The translations under genes were made by a program, and so were the position numbers. 64,000 nucleotides of DNA from Trachythela sp. YZ-2020 (lineage: Eukaryota > Cnidaria > Anthozoa > Malacalcyonacea > Clavulariidae), in NCBI GenBank assembly GCA_016169945.1, contig JADLSH010000375.1, forward strand, positions 1,374,501-1,438,500. Reading direction: 5' to 3'. Shown one piece after another: positions 43,101 to 51,751 of the stretch (positions within the stretch are counted from its first letter, which is position 1; each line of letters starts with the position of its first letter). The notes beneath the pieces were generated by a model. That model was given only the letters and a program-made list of their open reading frames with translations. It made no database searches and had not been told where the DNA came from.

Positions 43101-46100
43101 AAGTTAGGTGGCAAACTTCATAAGCATGCGGATTAACGCCTGTATTCTAAAAGCTCACTCACACTCAAAGAGTGGAGGTTCAATCTGAGCTTCCCTTGAG
43201 TGTCAATGCTATTTTTGAATAGCTGGAGGGTGAGTACTCGTACTCACATAGTAAGGTACGGCACTAACCCTCCAGCTATTCAAAAACAGCTCCACTCTTC
43301 GAGTGTGAGTGAGCTTTCAGAATACAGGCGTAAGTCTACCATTGCACGGTTGACGTTCGCGAATCACTATGATATACAAGAAAAGTATTGCACGTCGCAC
43401 TAGAGGGCAATCAGAAACTGCATGCATACCTCCGCCAGCAAATGAATTCAAATATTTATGTATAAATTATATGCATACATTATACAGCTGTTCTCTTCAG
43501 CCCGGGAAAGCAAGATAAACTCGCAATGACAATGACCTGTATATTCCTTTGTTTATGAATTGAAGATTTCATATATACGAGATTTATTCACATATGAATT
43601 GAGGATTTCAAAATGTGTCACATAAATTGAAGATTCCACATACCGTATTTACCGTATTTGAAGATTAACACACCGTATTTATACTCGTTTAAGTGCCGTC
43701 CCCGATTAAGCACCGCCCCCGAATAAGCACTAGCGACTTTAAGATATGCTAATTCTACGACGCGGACGTGACGAAAAACAGTCGCTATTCTCACAGTTTC
43801 AGCTACACGGGTAAAAACTATGGACTCCGGTTGGTAAACAAAGTCAGAGACGCGAGAAAAACAAATTAAAACTGGTTTCCAAACATTGGTGACTGTTTTT
43901 TCGTCACATCCGCGTCGTAGATTAGGCATATCTTAAAGTCCCTACTATCACAACAACGCCGCGCTCAATCGGAGCACCGCGGTAGTACACAGTGGCGGAA
44001 ATTCACGTTTTCCGGTGGGGGGGGGGGCAAAGCCTCCTAAATTTCCGACAAACCCCCATTTACACTCAACATAGGCTGTTTTTAGCCCTTTTTAGGTCAA
44101 AATTTCCGACAAAATTAACTCTGTCTCTATATAGACATACATAAGTATCTTGAATACATAAGTATTGTGTATTGAAAAGCCCTTCGAGGGATTGCTGAAT
44201 TTATTAGTATAAAGTATGCATCCAGTCATGATCCAGTCATCGGAATGTTACTGACATTGTTTTGAAAACCCACCATTCTCCGTGCCATCCAGCCACTCAA
44301 TGTTTGGCGTATTTGTGACGTTATGCGAAGGACCAATGTTTGTACAAGAAACCGTTTTTTTTAACTTATCCGGTTAATAATCACTTCACATCTGTTTTTT
44401 TTTGTGTAGAGGATTTGACTAGACCACTCATATGGTCATTCACAACACCAAAGCCAATACAGACGACGTTTCTACCTAGTACGAAAACTAACCTTTCGTC
44501 AACAGGTATGAGAGCAACGTTTATGATATGAACGTCTTAAGGTACGTTCACACACAGCGATTTGTCTGGCCGATTTCAGATGCACGTTAATGATATTTGA
44601 AAAATACGTGGCAAACGTCATCTGGTGACATCATCAACTGAAAATATTCGTCATTAACATCCAGCAAAACCTAAAATCGGCCCGACAAATCGCTATGTGT
44701 GAACGTACCTTTAGCAAATCAAACTCAAGATCATGTTACACGAGGCAATTTTTGCTGCAACTTGCAACGCTAACTTGGACAAAGAGCGATGTTAGGTAAA
44801 AGGTTTATTGGCAGAGAAATTGTGAGAATGAACCTCGTTTTACTTTGCCAATATTTTTCTTGCTAAACATTCCCAGAAGGGAACAAGGAAATGAATGAGA
44901 ATATCGATGGAGTGAAACGCAGGCCATGTTTCCCCACGTCTCTTTCTTTGTGGGTATACATTTCTACATAACATGGCTCTGTGCAGAAATTGCGTTGCAA
45001 AGTACAGGAGGGGTGGGGGGAGGAGCGAGATGCAGACTAGGCCTTCACTGGTGAGCCAAATCGCGTTCACATATGTGAAACTTATGGGCCTGTTCAGCCG
45101 GGAAATTTGCCTCCGAGGGATGAAGGGGTTCTGTGTTCATAGCACTGTTTTTACCCCACCTAATATCCCATATGTAAACATCGCGCCTTCGAATATTTTT
45201 TGTTCTGATCGACCAAACCGTAAATTGCACTACGTCTTTGGTGGTGCCTGAAAGCTAATGACGTTAATGACGGTCATGTGGGATGAAGCACTCATATCGA
45301 TAATTTTACCCCACTTGACTGAGATCCCACCTAACACGACGTGCAGTGGATCCCACCGCCGTGCTGGTTCATCTCTCATATGAACACGCAATGATTTTTA
45401 TATGCATTAATAAGGACATGCGGATCTCAGTCTGGGTGGCAGACGGTCTCCTTCGCATCGCCAGCCTTTTGGGTGTTCCGCCGCGAGTAGACCGTTTGCC
45501 ACGCAGGCTATGAGTTTCCCAGTAGCCGGGCTCATATCAACATATCCTATAAGCAAAGACGTCTATAAAATGTTTTCAAAGGAGAGACAAATGAGATATC
45601 ATGCATGATTGTAAAGACTATATAATTCTCTTTGTTTGCCTTTGCAAGACACAGACGTCAAATTTTCTTGTGTATAATATACAGTATATCTGATATTCTT
45701 ATCTCACTTGTGTGAACCTGGATTCGTACTGCATGTACGTACTATTGTCAGTGACCTTATAACGCACCGTATCAATGGACAATAACCAGGAAATATATAT
45801 GCTATTTTCTAGGACCACAATTACCAAGTTCAACAATTAATTCAGGTGAGTTCAACGGAAGCATATTTTCTGCGTGTTGAACTACCGTAAAGGATCTAAA
45901 GAGACGCCCACTCTCTAATAAACGCCCCGTGTCTAATAGACGCCCTTTATCTAATAAGCGTCCATCCCCCCTTAAGGTTACATCACATGATATACGTGCG
46001 TTATGGTATATTGGACATTACGCAACGAATTTTAGGTGTAGTTTTACTAAATTTTCAGTGAAAAAAGCCAGACATATGCTGATTTCAAAATTCTTCGTTT

Positions 46101-48860
46101 GATGGGTGTTTAGGTAAAACCTTTCAAGTTTTGTATGACTAAACAAAAATATAGGTACTCCATAAAAACAAAGAAATAAGTGTACAGTTTACCCCAAAGT
46201 TTGTCTAGATATCGCAATTTGAATCTTCATAAGTAAAGTAAAAATAACGTGTGCGGAAATTCTCTTCTTTAATGGTTATTTACTTATTTTGATATGCCGT
46301 GTTGTTTTAAGTGCTTTATGAACTATCATGGCAAGTGAATCACTATAAAAATGAAAAATGAACCATTAAAAGAGAAAAGGTTTGCACGATTTACTTGCTG
46401 TCTTTATGGAGGAGATTCAGGTGCGATATCTGGACAAAATTGAGTAAAGCTTGCTGCCACTTTTTTTTATGGGTATTTATATTTTTTCGACAAAACTAGA
46501 AAAATTTAAAGTTGCAGCAACCATCCAGATCAAATTTTAAACTTAAAATCAATGCTGCAAAAAATGTTGCCTGCACACACTGTGGATGTCAATCTGTCCC
46601 AATCTCACTACAACGCACGTCTAGTAAAAGACAAAAATCATTTAAAAAATTTAGAAAATTTAGGTATAAGGAAGAATATATTATACGAATGAGAAAATTA
46701 TATAATGAGGCAATAGTAAAAATATTTTCATGAAGTAAAAATATTTTCATACTTAGGGTAAGACGAATGAGGAAATTTTATCTTTCACGAATGAAATTAT
46801 TCATTTATTTACTCTGTTTATTCAATATTATAATGCAAATGAAACAAAATATATTTGTAAGTTATAACTAAAAAAAAAATTGGATACAACCAGAGTTATG
46901 ACAGATACATAAAATTGTTTAAATAAATAAAAATAAGAAAATGGTAAAATAATTAAATGAAGAATAGATAGAATATGTTCATTTAACGAAAAATTTATTG
47001 TAAAAGACATATTTTACATCCGCCATTTTGTTTGCAACTTTGCATTTAAAAATTCCATCCACCTCATTGTGAAACTAGGATTAAAAAAGCTATACGAACA
47101 CGATACGATTTTGACGTATGGAATTTATGAAAACCCAACCGTGCAATGCAGAGCGTGCAATGGAAAGAATCGTGAGCGTGCAATAGTTCTTAGGAAATTC
47201 TATTTTAACGTCACGTGATCATAATCAACCAATTAAATGACGAGAATCTACTAAGGTGTTATATAATTAAGAATAGCTAACTATATATTCTTCATTCCTG
47301 GTCGTATTTTGCCAGATATTGTAAATTTAAATTTTCCATTAAAACATTGTATAGGCTGTATATTAATCATTAATTAAACTTCTTCACTGCATTGGCTTAG
47401 GAACTATTTAAAAGTATTTCCTCTCATTTCACAGCCACAGTAGGACTTACTAAAACTTTACTAACTCTATTTTCAGTGAAAGGCGGTCACACGGGAGAGA
47501 AACTATCAGCAACAACTCTGATATTCTCATTATCCGTGTTTGCCGTTGTCATCATCGCTGCAGTTGCCCTGGTCATAAAGTGGCTGATCAAAAACCATGA
47601 TGAAACAAAAAATTTACCAAAATCTACAAAACGTAAGCAAATTATTTGATTTATGATATGAAAAACAACATAACTTCGTTGTCTGAATAAAAATAGGCAC
47701 GCAATAGCGTACATTGTGGCGTACATACGAGTATTGAAATGTTTAAAATATCAAATAGAGCAAAATTATTTTTGAACTTCAAAACTGATTTTTGATCAAG
47801 ATTGAATTAAGTCCACCTATCGATTGATAAATGAAAGTTTCACTCCAGAAGATTTTCCATCCCTAGAAACTGTCTAGCAACGATTGAAAATTAAACCAAA
47901 TTGACTGAAAGTTCAACCTTTTGAATAGAGAACTGCAGCTCACACATTAAGCTTACATTCCTTCACTGGGAATTCCAAGTGATCGATTACACCAAATGTT
48001 ATCCTCACACACAAAATAACGCAGTTAGCCTAGACCATTTGCATCATCTTCATGGCAATTGTGAAAATATTCTCCTCCGTACCCATCTAGTCAACTTTCC
48101 CTATCGAACGATAACTGGAGTACCAGGAAACACCAGAACATTCGGCAAAGTGTGGACGGTCTCATTCAGACTGCCTCATGAGATAATTGGTCCGGGGCGA
48201 ACACACGATGTCATAGAAGAAAGTCGTTTGCTCTGGCGACTGCGCCATTGAAGGCAAAGTAAACGACGAACCATCATAGCAACATGTAAATACACCCCTT
48301 TAAAATTTTAAACGCCTAATTATTTTTAAACAGGCTACAAAGGGACAATCTACGTTTCTTATTTACCAGAGAAAAGCACATTAAATAAAATTAACGGAAT
48401 TTACTCGTGGTTGAAATCTCACAATATCGACGTTGTTATTGATCAAATGTACAACGACCCCAAAGTGTACAACTCTCTTGGTCCTAAGCGGTTTGGTGAG
48501 AAATTCTTGGCGCACTCAGACAAAGTCATCATGATGGTTACCCAAGGTTACTTAAAACTATGCTGGTTGGATGACACCGTGGATATTGACTCGGTGCCTC
48601 GTTTTAACTCCTTAAACGAAGAACGGCTCTACAGCGAGGTAACCTACATCAAGAATGAACTAAGCACAACATTAAAGCATGGTCCCATTCGCTTTATCCC
48701 AGTTTTGGTGAACGTGACAGATCATTATTTACCAAAGTGGCTCCAAAAATTGACATCCGTGACATGGCCAGATGATGGGAGAAATAGAGCGTTTTTAAAT
48801 CTTTTGAAAGGTGACGATATGCCTGTTGACACCAAATATGAGGAATTCTCCTTTGCTTAA
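33960..48860 (+). CDS. IL-17-receptor-like membrane protein with cytoplasmic SEFIR domain
   Basis: Coding exons: 33960-34124 (1a) or 35261-35374 (1b), 37137-37179, 37910-37959, 39008-39038, 39240-39377, 40734-40831, 41213-41278, 42724-42790, 44410-44505, 45813-45845, 47477-47632 (or from 47435), 48334-48860. Every junction has AG/GT and all phases agree, giving 489 residues with 1a, 472 with 1b, or 14 more with the longer exon 11. The order is signal peptide, CxxxC motifs, an FN3-like ectodomain (IMWDPPA, GYFVRW), a Thr/Ser/Pro-rich stalk, a membrane segment at about 277-296 (isoform 1a) and SEFIR at about 318-440. In IL-17 receptors SEFIR domains pair with Act1-type adaptors; the ligand here is unknown. 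Repeats in the introns do not disturb the exons. The precise subfamily cannot be told from sequence alone. Confidence 0.85.
34338..34620. mobile_element. Fold-back miniature element in intron 1 of the SEFIR receptor gene
   Basis: The outer arms are agaccactttcataattcag and its inverted partner ctgcattatgaaagtagtct, TA on both sides. The inner arms are gagtttaaatattcttttat / ataaaagaatatttaaactc and extend to 'cttaataagcc'. No coding capacity. Confidence 0.8.
35261..35374 (+). CDS. SEFIR receptor gene, alternative first exon 1b (signal peptide)
   Basis: Starts MALPRSVHMIVLLSLGIKCQ, again a signal peptide. CSYNC (C-x3-C) follows, ending in phase 0 at TCAA|GTAAGA. It has the same length class, cysteine pattern and phase as exon 1a. 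The two can each join exon 2 (DRTKCILGC) in frame, which points to alternative promoters or an exon duplication. Confidence 0.65.
35400..37100. other. Intron sequence, nothing recognised
   Basis: Between exon 1b and exon 2 of the SEFIR receptor gene: AT-rich with GA-rich patches (36135-36180, 36810-36840). Open frames here show no protein features. Confidence 0.4.
37304..37727. mobile_element. hAT-type miniature element in intron 2, perfect 8-bp target duplication
   Basis: The ends are cagggccgtaggcagc and gctgcctacggccctg (exact inverted copies, 16 bases), flanked by atgataat at 37296-37303 and 37728-37735. The interior includes a G tract and the module 'aaatgccatttcctgcgtttt' shared with other elements in the window. 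No transposase. Confidence 0.95.
38731..38874. repeat. Inverted-repeat miniature element, family X copy 1
   Basis: The left end is ggctgttttccacttcaacc, the right end gtttgaagtggaaaacggtc, with accgaaacgtagcgtatttc inside. Lies in intron 3 of the SEFIR receptor gene. A second copy is at 41661-41783. Confidence 0.8.
41661..41783. repeat. Inverted-repeat miniature element, family X copy 2 (left end missing)
   Basis: Shares atcgtaccgaaacgtggcgt and the right end tgtttgaagtggaaaacggc with the copy at 38731-38874, but lacks the left terminal repeat. Lies in intron 7 of the SEFIR receptor gene. Confidence 0.75.
41846..42243. mobile_element. hAT-like miniature element with 'aaagtagga' satellite interior
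   Basis: The ends caggctttctggca and tggcaagaaagcctg are inverted copies. The flanks taaaaaca (41838-41845) and attaaaca (42244-42251) match at 6 of 8 positions, consistent with an aged hAT duplication. The interior near both ends is built from repeated aaaagtaggaaaa units. In intron 7 of the SEFIR receptor gene. Confidence 0.7.
42880..43060. repeat. Repeat with 'cagtggcggaaatt' start and C tracts
   Basis: Starts agcagtggcggaaattaaat and contains aaatttccgacagacccccc. The same phrases recur at 43990-44110 (cagtggcggaaattcacg, aaatttccgacaaaccccc). A dispersed family with unresolved ends. Confidence 0.55.
43137..43330. mobile_element. Harbinger-like miniature element (TAA target duplication)
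   Basis: The arms cgcctgtattctaaaagctc and gagctttcagaatacaggcg are inverted copies that continue into cactcacactc and on to atagctggagggt. Flanks are taa on both sides (43134-43136, 43331-43333). A 3-bp TWA duplication is typical of PIF/Harbinger. Confidence 0.85.
43733..43940. repeat. Fold-back repeat
   Basis: gactttaagatatgctaat...cgtgacgaaaaacagtc is mirrored by gactgttttttcgtcac...aggcatatcttaaagtc, with arms of about 55 bp. It is preceded by 'aagtgccgtccccgattaagcaccg' text, part of a larger dispersed element. Confidence 0.8.
43990..44110. repeat. Second copy of the 'cagtggcggaaatt' repeat
   Basis: See 42880-43060; here the G tract is longer and the element lies just after the fold-back at 43733-43940. 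Confidence 0.5.
44540..44710. mobile_element. Harbinger-like miniature element (TTA target duplication)
   Basis: The ends aggtacgttcacacacagcg and cgctatgtgtgaacgtacct are inverted copies, continuing inward (atttgtc..gccgattt). Flanks are tta on both sides (44537-44539, 44711-44713). It lies 35 bases downstream of exon 9 of the SEFIR receptor gene and leaves the donor intact. Confidence 0.88.
45898..45968. repeat. Degenerate tandem repeat, unit of about 20 bases
   Basis: Four imperfect units of the form tctaataaacgcccc. Related text (taagcaccgcccccgaataagc) occurs at 43705-43730, so it is probably the end of the same dispersed family. Confidence 0.6.
47435..47632 (+). CDS. SEFIR receptor gene, membrane exon with two in-frame acceptors
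   Basis: Acceptors TTTCACAG|CCAC (exon from 47435) and CTATTTTCAG|TGAA (from 47477) are 42 bases apart, in the same phase, and both leave the frame open. The exon encodes LIFSLSVFAVVIIAAVALVI followed by KWLIK, a single-pass membrane segment with a basic stop-transfer end. The donor is AAAC|GTAAGC. Confidence 0.8.
48334..48860 (+). CDS. SEFIR receptor gene, terminal exon (SEFIR domain)
   Basis: Begins GTIYVSYLPEKS (SEFIR box 1, first beta strand). Then come a helix and NIDVVIDQM, KVIMMVTQGYLKLCW (box 2 type), IRFIPVLV and a C-terminal WPDDGRNRAFLNLLKG, ending at TAA. The fold pattern and length (about 170 residues) suit SEFIR rather than classical TIR. The acceptor is TTAAACAG|GCTAC. No AATAAA was seen within about 400 bases downstream. 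Confidence 0.87.
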
Positions 48861-48869
48861 TATGAGGGA

Positions 48870-51280
48870 TTTTGTAGATTATAATGAAAATTTAGATGGA
48901 TAAGTAAACTAGGATACGCTGGTCAAAATGTTTGAAAAAATGATATTTCCATAGTATTCTATAGCATTTCCATAATATATGAAACTGGCATTTAGTACGG
49001 AATTAGTATCATTTCCATATTCACAGTGCGCTTCAAGCCTTGTGACGTCGTTATGCATAACGCCATAAGGTCTATTGCCATTTTCATACTATTTCCAACT
49101 ATGATTCATATTGATTCATACTATTTCCATACTAAGGATTTTGAAAAAGATTTCCAGTGATAATCTTACTATAGGACCTATTTCCGATATACAGTATAAC
49201 CGATAACTGTCTGAACATAAAATTCTACATGAAGTGATTGTCAAATAGAAGTACAGTATCTGTAATAATTATTTTTGTAAACTAGAGGTCTAAACAAAAG
49301 CCTGTCTAGGTTTCAAGTATATAGGAACCAGTACATGGATATATGACTATTATTTTTGTGTCCTTTTACATATGACTATGTGAATGAATTATGCATAACA
49401 TTTTTACGAATTTATCTTCAAATTGTTTTGATTAAGTGTTTTAAAATACATGTCTATATATTTTTCCCAGGAAAGAAAGCCCCTTTGTGGTTAGCGAAAA
49501 GGTTTGGCGCGAATTTTTTTTTCGTTAACCAATCACGTTTCGTTAACCTTCGCTCCGCGCGAACAAATTCGACTAGTGGAAACGGGCTGGCTAGCTTAAC
49601 GCGTACAATCAATTTTACTTCTTTGAAAGTAAAATATTTCCATCGTCATGATAAGGTTACAATCTCGTTCTATCTTTCTTTCGCTTCCCAAGTCAAGCCC
49701 TGACTTAGACAGGTCAACCTCATTTGAATTAACTGTATATAAAAGCAATAGTTCACAATAATCATGCTCGGCTTCGGTTCCAGGTCTCGGTTCCTGTATT
49801 GCTGCATCGCTTTTTAGTAGCGAATTTCTTCGTTTTACACCACGGGCTTGCGTGTAGTTTGCCTGATCAATGATTCTTATTCATTGCCTTCTCGATGATT
49901 CTTAGCAGGTCCTATAATTATGGACCTATGGCTCTATTATCTTGTCCCAGATGGCCATTAGTTGGAAACATATAGGGATCTCAGTTTGGACTCACAATGG
50001 AGAAACACCAGCAGTCGCTTCACATCTTTTTTCTCATGACGGTAACGCTTGCCAAGTGTCGGTACGGAAATCGTAACATTCCACTAAGTTAACGTTTGAC
50101 GATACACCCATTACGATAACAGGAACTTTCAGCAAGTAAGACGGCAACGTGACGACGAAGCCTGTTAATGCGAAGAATAATTTAAGGCCCCATTGTACTG
50201 GACTTTTAAAAGTCGCCCTCGTTCTGTTTACCACTGTACACTACAGATTTTAACGTCTCGTGTACAACGCCTACATTTCAAGCCGCGATAAGTGATACTC
50301 CAAATTGGCGTAGTGGACACCCTTCTCGACCAAAAAGCCCCTTCTCAGCCATAAACCGCAAATGCCTCCTCAAACGCATTAAATTCAAACGAAGGGTGAC
50401 AAACAGAAAGCTTTCTTTCTTTTGGCCGTCGTCGTCACATTGCCGTTCTGCTTGCTAAAGGTCCTTAATGACATAATCAGTGATGAAAGCTGAGCAGCCG
50501 ATTTTCACATGTTCGATCTTTGCACAGAATTAATGATTACGTTAACTTTATCGCTTGCACCCATAATTAATACATCATGATTGATTTGGGGTTGAAGTTG
50601 ATGCATTTTTCGGACGGCATCTTGATGCTTCATTGCTTGGCCATCTTGTGTTTATTTCGGCATCGTATAAAATACTCTTTACCATGTCAAGGCACAACTT
50701 CTTTCACTCCTAGTTATTTATTTTCTATCTCTATCAGTCTCAGCAGCTCATTTTGTATCCATTTCTCTCTGTTTTTCTTCCATATTCCGGTTTGCTTTCT
50801 CGTCATTTCTTCTCAATTTTTTCAACTCTCCGCAACCATAACACTTGGCCTTTCTAAAAACCTTTTTTAAAAACCAGAAAACACTGAAATCGCAACTGGG
50901 ATGAATGCTTGATCCTTGTCCTTGTATATATTTAGGTTTATTTAACATAGTTCAAGCATATTTTGGGGAGTTCTTGGGTTTTGAAATGGTTTTCACTGCT
51001 TTTTTTAAACAAACTCTTTGGAGTTTGGACCACGATCAAGATATCGCAAAAAGCCGCTCGGTCACGCAGCAAATCAGATTGAAGGAAATCAACTAGCTGT
51101 ATACAAATGGAAAATAAGGTCAAATATCATATAAAATTTAGCATTCGACACTGCTTGGTTCGGTGGTCAGTGTAAGTACGACTGCGACTACAAAACGCAT
51201 CCTGTTGTATTTCAAGGTTAGTGCAGCCTGCAAGCAGACTCTATGAATTGGTAAATACAGCTGCGACAAAAAACCTGTAT
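48870..51280. other. Intergenic, nothing recognised
   Basis: AT-rich sequence with repeated 'ccatactatttccat' phrases at 49080-49135. No supported gene; the short frames lack family features. Confidence 0.4.
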
Positions 51281-51323
51281 GGTAAGGGTGGCGGTTAGGG
51301 TGGGGGTTAGGGTGGGGGTTAGG
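51281..51323. repeat. Telomere-like G-rich tandem repeat
   Basis: Three units of the 12-base ggttagggtggg type, containing ttaggg. It has four or more G runs on one strand and so could form a G-quadruplex. Confidence 0.75.
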
Positions 51324-51654
51324 ATCCATTACAGCTCCAGAATATGAAGTAGTGTCCTCCCTGTCGCTGACCAAAACATTCCTCAATCCCATCCGTCTCA
51401 TCAGTCCAACCTCAGAGATAAACAGTAGAGTTTACACATAAATCCACTTAATCGTAGTTTATTTACCCGTACATGGTACTTGGCTAAAATCAATCGCGCC
51501 CTAACCCCAATGCAGGGTAATGAGCAGATAGTCTGGTTAACACGCCACACTTTCCCCTTCACGGGTAAAATCGTCTGGTGTAAAGTAGAATCAAATAACA
51601 ATGTAAGGCGTAATAAGGCGCATTAAGGCCTTAATATGTTATATAATTGTCTCT

Positions 51655-51660
51655 TTTATT
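51655..51660 (-). terminator. Candidate AATAAA poly(A) signal of the quinone oxidoreductase gene
   Basis: tttatt on the plus strand, 92 bases beyond the stop codon of the minus-strand gene at 51752, a usual distance. Confidence 0.5.
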
Positions 51661-51751
51661 GTTCATACGTTTTCACCCTTCCACCAAAAAGCGTGGCCTA
51701 GCGAGACACATTATATGAACGTCAGCAACCATTCTCACATTATCAGTATAC

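Noticed and set aside
47979..48251. 90-codon plus-strand frame before the SEFIR exon
   Set aside because: Lies in the intron between 47632 and 48334, lacks fitting splice sites and has no family features.
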